11,706 nucleotides of DNA from an uncultured Bacteroides sp. (GTDB lineage: Bacteria > Bacteroidota > Bacteroidia > Bacteroidales > Bacteroidaceae): NCBI GenBank assembly GCA_947071285.1, contig CAMTFK010000142.1, positions 1-11,706 of the forward strand, written 5' to 3'. Under the pieces are notes generated by a model. The model saw only the letters and a program-made list of their open reading frames with translations, made no database searches and was not told the origin of the DNA. Numbering within the stretch: position 1 is the first letter of the stretch; the number at the start of each line of letters is the position of its first letter. Of the stretch, positions 1-6,236 are shown piece by piece. A program made the position numbers and the translations under genes.

Positions 1-802
1 CAGGGCGTCCCTTGCCCGGACCGTAACCGTAATCCACCTCGTCTTTGTTGGGCAGGCGCATGCCGGCATGGTCGCGGTCGTCAGCAATCTGATTATACAA
101 TTCGCCCGGAGCCGGGTTCATACGGTTCAGCCAGTCGAGGCCCCATTTTATTTCGTCTACGATGTCGGGAATACCGTTGGCACCGGGAAGTCCGGCTGCA
201 TCGTAGAAATCACCGAAAGATTCCGGATTTTCCTGATAGGCAAACATCATCTGATAGATGGTATTTGCGGAAGTAGTGGTGTATTGCAGGTAATCGGTGG
301 CATCGTGCCAGCCGCCGCGGACGTCTATGTGCTGTCCTGTCTTGGTGGGGTGATACAGGATATAGCCATCGTGCACATGGCAACTGTCTTTCAGGAAAGG
401 ATTGTAGCCGCAACGCTGCTGGCGCATGTAGTTCAGCAGGAAGTCAGCGGTGCCGTTGTACACATGGTTATTGATAGGGAAATTGGGAGAAACGGCTTTG
501 CCCGCTTTCAGATAATAAGTTCCCGGCTGGTTGAAATCACTGAAATCCAGTCGATAGGTACTTTTCATAAGTCCCATCTTTCCGGTAGCTTTGGTGGAGG
601 TGAAGGTACGGACGGTTTGTCCGGTGAAAGCATCTACCAGTGCATACTCTTGTATGTCAGCCGGTTCTTCGCTCATGAACACTGCCACTTTTACAGCTTG
701 CGGCAAGTAGCCAAGTTGGTTAATACGTATCCATGCATCTGCTTTTACTTGCAGGGCGATGAAAGTGAGTGCTACCGTAAGTAGCCAATGGTTACTTTTC
801 AT
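1..802 (-). CDS. Glycoside hydrolase family 9 endoglucanase, N-terminal part (cut by window edge)
   Basis: Reading the minus strand from the ATG at 802 gives 267 codons that run off the window. Residues 1-21 form a type I signal peptide (hydrophobic core LLTVALTFIAL, likely cleavage after VKA), so the enzyme is exported. Residues about 22-105 match the Ig-like N-terminal domain of GH9 cellulases (WIRINQLGYLPQAVKVAV, later FNQPGTYYLKAG). The catalytic (alpha/alpha)6 barrel then begins: RQQRCGYNPF, followed by GGWHDATDYLQY, equivalent to the family DAGD motif that carries the catalytic-base aspartates; both Asp are kept although Gly is Thr. The C-terminal catalytic Glu lies outside the window. 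By family it should hydrolyse beta-1,4-glucan type polysaccharides in the periplasm or at the cell surface; the substrate cannot be told from this part. No neighbouring SusC/SusD gene is visible on this side. Confidence 0.93.
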   Translation of the reverse strand, partial: MKSNHWLLTVALTFIALQVKADAWIRINQLGYLPQAVKVAVFMSEEPADIQEYALVDAFTGQTVRTFTSTKATGKMGLMKSTYRLDFSDFNQPGTYYLKAGKAVSPNFPINNHVYNGTADFLLNYMRQQRCGYNPFLKDSCHVHDGYILYHPTKTGQHIDVRGGWHDATDYLQYTTTSANTIYQMMFAYQENPESFGDFYDAAGLPGANGIPDIVDEIKWGLDWLNRMNPAPGELYNQIADDRDHAGMRLPNKDEVDYGYGPGKGRP

Positions 803-1117
803 AATAAGTCAATATATTAAGGTTGGGGGAAATCTGCTCTTCGTAACTGCATTATTCAAATACAAATAAAGTGTTTTCTGCTTATTTTAGGAACTTTTAG
901 TAGAAATAATTAATTGATGTTATATGTCGTTTACATTCTTTTGAATTTTAAGTAGTGTTAATGAGGATTGTATAAAAGGGATAATTGCTTGTGTGTCTTA
1001 AAGTTGTAGTTTATAATACTTCTTTTTAATTTTCGTTTACGAATTTTAGTATTCAAAAGGTGGGCTTGGTGCGTTATTTGTGATAAGGTATATAAGAAAA
1101 AACTAAAATTATAGACT
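803..1117. other. Divergent intergenic region between GH9 and cbpA-like gene
   Basis: These 315 bp are AT-rich and contain no credible ORF or RNA gene. On the minus strand two overlapping 7-of-8 matches to TAnnTTTG (TGTATTTG at 864-857 and TTTATTTG at 870-863) could serve the GH9 gene. On the plus side I find only weak matches upstream of the DnaJ gene, none with a convincing -33 TTTG. A 12-bp palindrome (TTCGT-TT-ACGAA, 1032-1043) lies about 75 bp before the DnaJ start and could be a protein-binding site, but this size of palindrome is not rare by chance. Confidence 0.4.
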
Positions 1118-2089
1118 ATGGCTTATATAGATTATTATCAAGTCCTTGGGGTGGACAAAAAGGCAAGTCAGGATGATATAAAGAAAGCGTTCCGCAAGTT
1201 GGCACGCAAGTATCATCCTGACCTGAATCCGAACGACTCTACTGCCAAGGATAAGTTTCAGGCAATTAATGAAGCGAATGAAGTGCTGAGCGATCCTGAA
1301 AAGCGTAAGAAGTACGATGAGTACGGCGAGCACTGGAAGCATGCCGATGAGTTTGAAGCTCAGAAGCGAGCCCGACAGGAGGCGGGTGCCGGTGGTTTCG
1401 GTGGCTTTGGAGGTGGCGGCTTCGGAGGTTCGGGCGCAGGATATGGCTCGGATGGCAACGGCAGTTACTGGTATTCATCCGACGGGCAAGAGTTTTCCGG
1501 CAGTGCCGGTGGCGGTTTCTCTGACTTTTTCGAGTCTATGTTCGGACATCGGGGACGTAGTGGAGGCGCTAATGCCGGTTTCCGCGGACAGGATTATCAT
1601 GCAGATTTAAGTCTGTCTCTCCGCGATGCGGCACAAACCCATAAGCAGGTTCTGACCGTGAACGGAAAGAATGTGCGTATCACCATTCCTGCCGGAGTGG
1701 CGAACGGACAAGTTATCAAGCTGAAAGGTTACGGCGGCGAAGGTGTAAACGGCGGCCCTGCCGGTGACTTGTACATTACGTTTGTGATTGCGGACGACCC
1801 GGTATTCAAACGTCTGGGCGATGACTTGTACGTAGACGTGCCCATCAATCTTTATACCGCTCTTTTGGGGGGTGACCAGTTGGTGGACACTTTGAACGGA
1901 CAGGTGAAACTGAAAGTGAAACCCGAAACCCAGAATGGCACGAAGGCCCGTCTGAAAGGTAAGGGGTTCCCTGTATATAAGAAAGAAGGACAGTTCGGTG
2001 ACCTCATTGTGACTTATTCCGTGAAACTGCCGACGAACTTGACGGAAGAACAGAAAGAGCTGTTCCGTAAACTTCAAAGTATGAACTAA
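1118..2089 (+). CDS. cbpA: DnaJ-family co-chaperone, CbpA type (class B Hsp40)
   Basis: This 323-residue protein is a class B J-protein, a cytoplasmic partner that delivers unfolded clients to DnaK and stimulates its ATPase. Residues 1-70 are a complete J domain with the essential HPD triad at 33-35 (KYHPDLNP). Residues about 88-150 are a Gly/Phe-rich linker (repeated GGFGG units). Residues about 157-310 are the two beta-sandwich client-binding domains and a short dimerisation tail (EEQKELFRKL). The CxxCxGxG zinc-finger repeats of true DnaJ are absent, which separates it from dnaJ and matches CbpA/class B proteins. The ATG at 1118 places the J domain directly at the N-terminus, as in the family. 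It is followed 14 nt later by a CbpM-like gene, the classical partner, which supports the CbpA call over a generic J-protein. Confidence 0.93.
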   Translation: MAYIDYYQVLGVDKKASQDDIKKAFRKLARKYHPDLNPNDSTAKDKFQAINEANEVLSDPEKRKKYDEYGEHWKHADEFEAQKRARQEAGAGGFGGFGGGGFGGSGAGYGSDGNGSYWYSSDGQEFSGSAGGGFSDFFESMFGHRGRSGGANAGFRGQDYHADLSLSLRDAAQTHKQVLTVNGKNVRITIPAGVANGQVIKLKGYGGEGVNGGPAGDLYITFVIADDPVFKRLGDDLYVDVPINLYTALLGGDQLVDTLNGQVKLKVKPETQNGTKARLKGKGFPVYKKEGQFGDLIVTYSVKLPTNLTEEQKELFRKLQSMN

Positions 2090-2096
2090 AAGGAGG
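2090..2096 (+). promoter_or_regulatory. Strong Shine-Dalgarno before the CbpM-like gene
   Basis: The sequence AAGGAGG starts directly after the cbpA-like stop codon and ends 7 nt before the ATG at 2104. It is a near-perfect complement of the 16S rRNA 3' end. Most other starts in this window have A-rich leaders without it, as is usual in Bacteroidota, so this site stands out. Confidence 0.75.
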
Positions 2097-2103
2097 TAGT
2101 ACC

Positions 2104-2403
2104 ATGCAGAACGAATTAATCATAGTCAGCGAATATTGTCGCAAATGCCACATCGAACCGTCGTTTATTGACTTGTTGCAGGAAGGTGGTCTGATAGATG
2201 TAACAACCGAAGGTGGGGAACGTTATCTGACGTTTACCCAACTGCCGGATGTGGAACGTTACAGTCGGATGTATTATGACTTGTCCATCAATATGGAAGG
2301 GATCGATGCCATTCATCATCTGTTGCAGCGTATGGAAGAGATGCAACGGGAACTTCATGAGTTGCGCAGTCAGTTGAGGCTGTTCAGATGGGAGCGGTTA
2401 TGA
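2104..2403 (+). CDS. cbpM: CbpM-like chaperone modulator (MerR-type HTH fold)
   Basis: A 99-residue protein with the size and pattern of the CbpM family. The N-terminal half resembles the small MerR-like helix-turn-helix module (IIVSEYCRKCHIEPSFIDLL then a short wing with ERYLTFTQL), and the C-terminal half is a charged amphipathic helix likely to form a coiled coil (LLQRMEEMQRELHELRSQL). In Enterobacteria CbpM binds the J domain of CbpA and blocks its work with DnaK; no such test exists in this sequence, so that role is carried over by family and gene order. It follows cbpA by 14 nt, in the same operon, with a strong Shine-Dalgarno, suggesting the modulator is translated efficiently on its own. 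Two cysteines (EYCRKC) near residues 12-15 are noticeable but too few to argue for metal binding. Confidence 0.85.
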   Translation: MQNELIIVSEYCRKCHIEPSFIDLLQEGGLIDVTTEGGERYLTFTQLPDVERYSRMYYDLSINMEGIDAIHHLLQRMEEMQRELHELRSQLRLFRWERL

Positions 2404-2406
2404 ATC

Positions 2407-2491
2407 AGTTACGAGTTACAGGCTACAAGCTACAAGTGCCTTTCGGAACATAGGGCAGCTACTTGTAGCTTGTAGCCTGTAGCTCGTAACT
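2407..2491. repeat. Large inverted repeat of degenerate heptamers; likely bidirectional terminator
   Basis: The left arm (2407-2437) and right arm (2461-2491) pair over 31 bp with one G-T wobble and no gap, leaving a 23-nt loop. The left arm reads as consecutive 7-nt units of the form RRGYTAC (gagttac, aggctac, aagctac), and the right arm is its mirror. The right arm is followed by TTTATTCCTTTCT. It sits between the ends of two convergent operons, only 3 bp after the cbpM stop and about 50 bp from the acyltransferase stop, so transcript ends in both directions probably fall here. From memory, related gagttac/gctacaag palindromes recur in Bacteroides genomes, so it may be an interspersed repeat; that cannot be shown from one copy. 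Confidence 0.85.
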
Positions 2492-2543
2492 TTATTCCTT
2501 TCTGCGGCGGTAATGAATTTAATTCTATTGAAATGCCAATTTT

Positions 2544-3473
2544 TTATATGAGCATCTTTTTTCCGAAGAAGAAAGGAGAGAGGCGTGCTTTATCCAGACA
2601 GAATGCTATGAAGATGCTACCGTACAGGGTGGTGGCTGTGGCGGTGCAGAGAAAGCATATTCCTGTCGGGTCGAACGAAAAGAAAGGCAGAAAGAGTTTG
2701 GACAGTGCGGTAAAAACGGGGGAGAAAAGAAGAATAGACAATGTGTTTTTTCCGATGAATAGGGAGGCCTGTTTCACTGTATGGGGAAGATGTTTGTAGA
2801 TGTACAGCGAGAAGCTGATGACCAGTCCGGTGATTAATATTCCTCCTAAAGTGTCTCTGTTCAGATTCTCCGGCTGACTGCACAGAAAGATCAGAGGGAT
2901 AATGGCAAGAAAAGAAGCGGGAAAACAAGACAGGAACGAACGTTTGCCCAGATGGATAGTGGTGCCTGCCATGAAATAGAAAGCATTGGCAAATGTCAGC
3001 AAATGAAAGACGTAAGAGAAAAGTAGAAGAAGGCTGCCTGTTGCCAACAGACGGATAAATGGATTTGCCCGGAGATAAGTATGCACGAAATAATGGGTCG
3101 TGCCACATAATATGAATGTGTGCAGATACCAGTAAGGCCCAATGGGATCAAGCAGCACTTTGCTGAATAGAACTGAGGCGCTGATTTCCTTTATCCCGTC
3201 CCAAACGGGAAACAGCGTAGACATGCAGGCATAACTGATTTCCATAATGGCGTATGGAATGAATATCCATGCCATCGCTTTCAGAAAAACTTCCGGCTTT
3301 TTATGCACATTAATCAGATAACCCGAAATCAACAGAAAGGCGGGCATATGGAAAGTATATACAATGCTTTTGGCATACGGATACTTACTTCCTATATAGC
3401 TCAGGTGGAAGATGACCATGAGTGTGATAAACAGGCATTTCAGATAGTCCAGTTCATAGATACGGTTCCTCAT
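2544..3473 (-). CDS. Integral membrane acyltransferase (acyltransferase family 3)
   Basis: A polytopic membrane protein of 309 residues with about nine to ten hydrophobic helices and short loops. It begins MRNRIYELDYLKCLFITLMV, the usual opening of acyltransferase-3 proteins, followed by a histidine in helix 1 (VIFHLSY) and MPAFLLISGYLI, both typical of the family. Such proteins move an acyl group (often acetyl) across the inner membrane onto sugars of surface or secreted glycans; the acceptor here is unknown. I chose the ATG at 3473 because it overlaps the upstream methyltransferase stop as ATGA, and because the family opening starts exactly there; an in-frame ATG at 3494 would add seven residues. 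The pair is probably co-translated. No polysaccharide locus is visible nearby, so the partner pathway is open. Confidence 0.87.
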   Translation of the reverse strand: MRNRIYELDYLKCLFITLMVIFHLSYIGSKYPYAKSIVYTFHMPAFLLISGYLINVHKKPEVFLKAMAWIFIPYAIMEISYACMSTLFPVWDGIKEISASVLFSKVLLDPIGPYWYLHTFILCGTTHYFVHTYLRANPFIRLLATGSLLLLFSYVFHLLTFANAFYFMAGTTIHLGKRSFLSCFPASFLAIIPLIFLCSQPENLNRDTLGGILITGLVISFSLYIYKHLPHTVKQASLFIGKNTLSILLFSPVFTALSKLFLPFFSFDPTGICFLCTATATTLYGSIFIAFCLDKARLSPFFFGKKMLI

Positions 3474-4246
3474 GATTGTATCAGATAAAAGCATGAGGTA
3501 CAGAAAAAATTGCGCAGATGCGGTATCGAACCGATGAGGCGTGGCAACTTACGCGGTTTAAGGTGAAATTTCTGTTCGTAATGCGGATTGATAAACCAGA
3601 ATTGTTTGTGAAGAACCCGATAGCGGGAGGTGGAGAGAAGTTTCTCGAATAATTCGATACTTGTCCGGCATTCCCGTATGTCGAAAAGTTCCTCGATGCG
3701 TGCCTGGCTTTCGCCAAAGTGGTGCAATAAACTGCTGTAGATGCCTGCGGGCAATAAATGAATAAAAGGCAGGTGTGAAACATACTTGTTCCGGCAAATC
3801 TGCTGATGTCCTCCAAAAGGCATTTGCCAGGCAGGGAAGCTGACGAAGAGTATTCCGCCAGGAGCGAGGAAACGTTTGATATGTTCCAGAAAGCGGCATT
3901 TTCCGGAGATGTGCTCTATAACATCGTGAATCAGTATGATGTCGAATGCTTCTTCCAACTGTGTGATTTGAAAAATATCCGAGGCAATGAAAGTGGCGGG
4001 CAACCCTTCTTCCTGAAAAAAGTGGCGGGCCTGCCGGATGCGGTTTTCGGATAAATCAATCCCTGTAACCCGACAGCCGAGGCGGGCAAAGGGTACCAGA
4101 TTCCCACCTTCGCCACAACCGATTTCAAGAATCCGGCTTTGGGGGGTGACGGAGGTGAATCGGTGAATATAGGGAAGGAAATGAAGTTCACTGGTCGCTG
4201 CCAGTTCCTGAAAGTAAGTCTTTCTGTTTTCGTGTCTTTGCTGCAT
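3470..4246 (-). CDS. Class I SAM-dependent methyltransferase
   Basis: A 258-residue protein with a Rossmann-type methyltransferase fold. Motif I is ILEIGCGEGGN (residues 39-49), followed by GIDLSENRI at 62-70, whose acidic residue binds the SAM ribose, then ASDIF and the FDIILIHDVIEHI segment typical of methyltransferase-11/UbiE-like small-molecule enzymes. The family conservation ends near residue 150 (APGGILFVSFP). The last 100 residues, rich in His, Phe and Arg, form a lid or acceptor domain I do not recognise, so the substrate is unknown. The stop codon overlaps the start of the acyltransferase by four bases (ATGA), arguing for joint function, possibly modification of a lipid or glycan. 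The gene has its own promoter-like box about 26 nt upstream. Confidence 0.87.
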   Translation of the reverse strand: MQQRHENRKTYFQELAATSELHFLPYIHRFTSVTPQSRILEIGCGEGGNLVPFARLGCRVTGIDLSENRIRQARHFFQEEGLPATFIASDIFQITQLEEAFDIILIHDVIEHISGKCRFLEHIKRFLAPGGILFVSFPAWQMPFGGHQQICRNKYVSHLPFIHLLPAGIYSSLLHHFGESQARIEELFDIRECRTSIELFEKLLSTSRYRVLHKQFWFINPHYEQKFHLKPRKLPRLIGSIPHLRNFFCTSCFYLIQS

Positions 4247-4271
4247 ACGTTTAGTTATTGTTTTGATGCAA

Positions 4272-4279
4272 CAAAGTTA
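4272..4279 (-). promoter_or_regulatory. Putative promoter for methyltransferase-acyltransferase operon
   Basis: On the minus strand TAACTTTG matches the Bacteroides -7 consensus TAnnTTTG exactly. A T-rich TTTT lies 16 nt further upstream in the -33 region, a weak match to TTTG. The start point would fall near 4265, giving a leader of under 20 nt before the ATG at 4246. The box sits just behind the terminator of the upstream regulator gene, so it would restart transcription there. Confidence 0.6.
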
Positions 4280-4296
4280 GGCTTGTGTGGGCTGGA

Positions 4297-4337
4297 AAAG
4301 AAAAAAAACGGATGACATTCGGGAAATGCAATCCGTT
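4297..4337 (-). terminator. Rho-independent terminator of the TPR regulator gene
   Basis: On the minus strand, AACGGAT (4337-4331) pairs with ATCCGTT (4313-4307). Inside this stem a second block GCATT/AATGT pairs across one mismatch, leaving a five-base loop. A run of eight T follows directly, continuing as CTTTT. It lies 37 bp after the regulator stop codon. Confidence 0.85.
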
Positions 4338-4373
4338 GTAAATTAGTGAAATATAATGGTTGGTTATGACATT

Positions 4374-5765
4374 TTACTTTTCGTCTGCTTCTTCTGTTCC
4401 CATTTTTAGCTTCAACCGGCGTTTGCGTTGGGCAACGATACCGGTGTCGGTGTTGCCGAAGCAAAGAGCGATGGCGAAAGTGCTTAATCCGACAGAAGCG
4501 AGGCAGGAATAAAGCAAATCCGCTTCCGTCAGTTTGGGATATTGGCTTTGCAGTTGGCTGATGTAGTCTCCATAAATTTCGAAGATGACTTGTTTCAACT
4601 CGGCCTGTTCCTTTTCGGTCATCACTTTGAGGTTCTTCTTCTCCTTACTGTTTTGGGCGGCAAGAGTGTCGAGGCGGCGGGAAATGGGAGTGCGACGGAA
4701 GGAAACGCTGCGCAACTGGCTGATTTGTTCTTCCATTTGTTGCAGCATGTGTTCTTTCTCGTGGCTTTCGGAGTGTAAGTTCTCTTTCAGCAAAGTTATT
4801 TTCTCACGGAGAGTTTTCAGTTCGTTCTCGTATTCTAGCCGGATGATACGTTTCCGTTTTCGGAGGGTTTGCACGATGAGCAGGAAGATGAAGGCGGCGG
4901 TTACAAGCACTAAAATGCCTAAGCCGATATAGAAATGCTGTTTCTCTTTTACCATGCGCACTTTCATTTCGGCTTCATGTTGGTAAGCCAGTTTTTCCAG
5001 CTCGGTGGTTTTTTGTTGTGCGTAGAGGGTGTCTGCACTCATGGTGTAGGCAAGCAGGTGTTCGTAGGCTTTCTGATGGTTGTCGAGGTGCGATTCCAAC
5101 TGGGCACTATAGAAATAAGCCGGTAGTCGGGCATCCATTTCCGGGCAGGCTATTCCTTTTTTGTAATAATAACGGGCGGAATCTACATCGCCTTTCATGC
5201 GGTATACCTCACCCAAAACGGCATATTGTTTTGATGGGGATTGGCCTGCAGGGGTGTAGCGGATAGCAAGCTGTATGTAGTGGGCTACCGAGTCCCATTG
5301 TTTCAGACGCTGGTGTGCGTATTCAAAGTGGCTGTACAGTTCGTAAAGCATATTGGAGTCATTTACGGCATGTGCCAGGCGCAGGGCTTTTCTTTGCAGC
5401 CGTTCTCCGTTTAAGGAGTCCTGCATATGGTTCAGGGCACTCCCCATACAGTTGAGACGGCTGCTCATGGCGAAGGTATCTTTCAGGATAGAGTCGCAGA
5501 CATAGGCCTGATGAAGCATATCGTATGCTTTGTCGAATATGCGGTCCCACAGGTACATGACTCCTAAATTGTAACACACCACGGAGCGTTTGCTCAGGTC
5601 TTCCACCTCCGGAAGCACCTGGTAGTAGATTGCCATGGCTTTTTCCGGTTGTTTGTTCTTTTGCAGTTCGATGGCTTCATTGATGCGGTCGTCTATGCTC
5701 TTTTTGGGGCGCAGACTGCACGAGATGAGGCATGATAATAATAGTAGAATAGTAAACAGCTTCAT
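4374..5765 (-). CDS. Lipoprotein TPR transmembrane regulator with C-terminal HTH
   Basis: A 463-residue Bacteroidales-type regulator. Residues 1-16 are a lipoprotein signal with lipobox LISC (lipidated Cys16); this decides the start at 5765 over an in-frame ATG at 5825 that would bury the signal behind 20 residues and overlap the upstream ORF. Residues about 22-255 are TPR-like helical repeats (for example SKRSVVCYNLGVMYLWD, YAVLGEVYRMKGDVDSARYYY). A transmembrane helix spans about 279-299, followed by a basic stretch (RKRKR) and a long coiled coil (about 305-352). Residues about 405-457 resemble the HTH tail of this family (YPKLTEADLLYSCLASVGLS, then a basic RKRRLKLKM helix). The layout implies periplasmic sensing by the TPRs and cytoplasmic DNA binding. 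There is no histidine kinase or receiver domain. Targets cannot be named; the HTH recognition region (CFGNTDTGIVAQRK) is somewhat divergent. Confidence 0.85.
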   Translation of the reverse strand: MKLFTILLLLSCLISCSLRPKKSIDDRINEAIELQKNKQPEKAMAIYYQVLPEVEDLSKRSVVCYNLGVMYLWDRIFDKAYDMLHQAYVCDSILKDTFAMSSRLNCMGSALNHMQDSLNGERLQRKALRLAHAVNDSNMLYELYSHFEYAHQRLKQWDSVAHYIQLAIRYTPAGQSPSKQYAVLGEVYRMKGDVDSARYYYKKGIACPEMDARLPAYFYSAQLESHLDNHQKAYEHLLAYTMSADTLYAQQKTTELEKLAYQHEAEMKVRMVKEKQHFYIGLGILVLVTAAFIFLLIVQTLRKRKRIIRLEYENELKTLREKITLLKENLHSESHEKEHMLQQMEEQISQLRSVSFRRTPISRRLDTLAAQNSKEKKNLKVMTEKEQAELKQVIFEIYGDYISQLQSQYPKLTEADLLYSCLASVGLSTFAIALCFGNTDTGIVAQRKRRLKLKMGTEEADEK

Positions 5766-5793
5766 AAGACTGTGTATTAAAGTATGCTTGTCT

Positions 5794-5964
5794 TTATTGC
5801 TGGCCGCATGGACAATAGTAGACACAGCCGCCCAGATAGGCTTCTTTTATGATTCGTGAACCGCACTGCGGACTGGTGGCGTTTATCACATCGGCAACAA
5901 TCTTGCCTTTCAATACGTCTGTTGCCTGGCGGCTAATGGTAGTAGATTCAGGAATTTCTATCAT
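5794..5964 (-). pseudogene. Internally deleted Fpg/Nei-like DNA glycosylase remnant (56 aa)
   Basis: An intact 56-residue ORF beginning MIEIPESTTISRQATDVLKG. Residues 1-32 look like the N-terminus of an Fpg/Nei-like glycosylase (formamidopyrimidine-DNA glycosylase family, where E3 near the N-terminus is conserved; this subgroup has Ile instead of the catalytic Pro2). Residues 33-56 jump straight to the C-terminal zinc finger of the same family (IIKEAYLGG, YYCPCGQQ). About 200 or more residues normally lie between, so the middle of the gene seems lost in frame. The finger is damaged: the first Cys of the expected CPxCG is Ser31 at the junction, and the last pair is CPC instead of CPxC. It has its own promoter box and the TPR regulator follows 28 bp later. 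I infer a non-functional remnant; a repurposed small Cys-rich protein is the alternative. Homology is from recognition, not alignment. Confidence 0.72.
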
Positions 5965-5986
5965 AGCTGTCTAATTTTAGTTTTGA

Positions 5987-5994
5987 CAAATGTA
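5987..5994 (-). promoter_or_regulatory. Putative promoter for glycosylase remnant and TPR regulator
   Basis: On the minus strand TACATTTG matches TAnnTTTG exactly, and TGTG lies 17 nt upstream as a weak -33 element. The start point would be near 5980, about 16 nt before the ATG at 5964. No other matching box occurs between here and the regulator start at 5765, so this promoter may also drive the regulator. Confidence 0.6.
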
Positions 5995-6049
5995 CACGAA
6001 AAAATCTGATTCACAGACATGCAGCATTATTTTTTTGATTATTTATTCG

Positions 6050-6077
6050 TTTGCATATCCAAACTTTCCTATCTTTG
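6050..6077 (+). promoter_or_regulatory. Putative promoter for GNAT-methyltransferase-rsgA operon
   Basis: TATCTTTG (6070-6077) matches the Bacteroides -7 box exactly, and TTTG (6050-6053) lies 16 nt upstream as the -33 element. This is the best two-part promoter match in the window. It predicts a start near 6084 and so an unusually long leader of about 190 nt. Confidence 0.65.
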
Positions 6078-6117
6078 CGGCGTGAAACTACAAACTTCGA
6101 AAATATCCGCGTAATAA

Positions 6118-6144
6118 CAGCCTGGTAATTCTTCTCTCAGGCTG
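6118..6144 (+). promoter_or_regulatory. Leader hairpin 1
   Basis: CAGCCTG (6118-6124) and CAGGCTG (6138-6144) form a perfect 7-bp stem with a 13-nt loop, about 35 nt into the predicted leader. The following bases are only moderately T-rich, so it is a weak terminator candidate at best. Confidence 0.45.
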
Positions 6145-6172
6145 GACTATTCTGTTTTGTTCGACATACTTC

Positions 6173-6208
6173 ATGTCTCGGACAAATTTCTTGTACCCTT
6201 TTATTTGA
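6173..6208 (+). CDS. Possible leader peptide, 11 aa
   Basis: ATG at 6173 opens an 11-codon frame (MSRTNFLYPFI, stop TGA at 6206-6208) inside the predicted 5' leader. Its start codon lies in the 3' arm of a small hairpin (GACAT 6163-6167 with ATGTC 6173-6177), and the stop lies 5 nt before the 9-bp hairpin at 6214. The layout resembles ribosome-sensing leader peptides, but there is no Shine-Dalgarno, and an ORF this short is expected by chance. Comparison with relatives would decide. Confidence 0.25.
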   Translation: MSRTNFLYPFI

Positions 6209-6213
6209 AAACT

Positions 6214-6236
6214 TTACGGAGAGCATTTCTCCGTAA
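6214..6236 (+). promoter_or_regulatory. Leader hairpin 2, close to the GNAT start
   Basis: TTACGGAGA (6214-6222) pairs perfectly with TCTCCGTAA (6228-6236), a 9-bp stem with a 5-nt loop, ending 36 nt before the ATG at 6273. No run of T follows, so it is not a standard terminator; it may shape ribosome access or stabilise the mRNA. Confidence 0.55.

Noticed and set aside
68..784. 238-codon open frame on the plus strand
   Set aside because: It is antisense to the GH9 coding region, whose translation shows clear family motifs and a signal peptide; the plus-strand product resembles nothing.
1388..1460. GGT/GGC-rich repeat in the DnaJ-like gene
   Set aside because: It encodes the normal Gly/Phe linker of class B J-proteins, not a separate repeat element.
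1607..2077. 156-codon minus-strand frame
   Set aside because: It is the complement of the DnaJ C-terminal domains; no start context or motif supports it.
5766..5825. Longer start (ATG at 5825) for the TPR regulator
   Set aside because: It would place 20 polar residues before a textbook lipoprotein signal peptide and overlap the upstream ORF.
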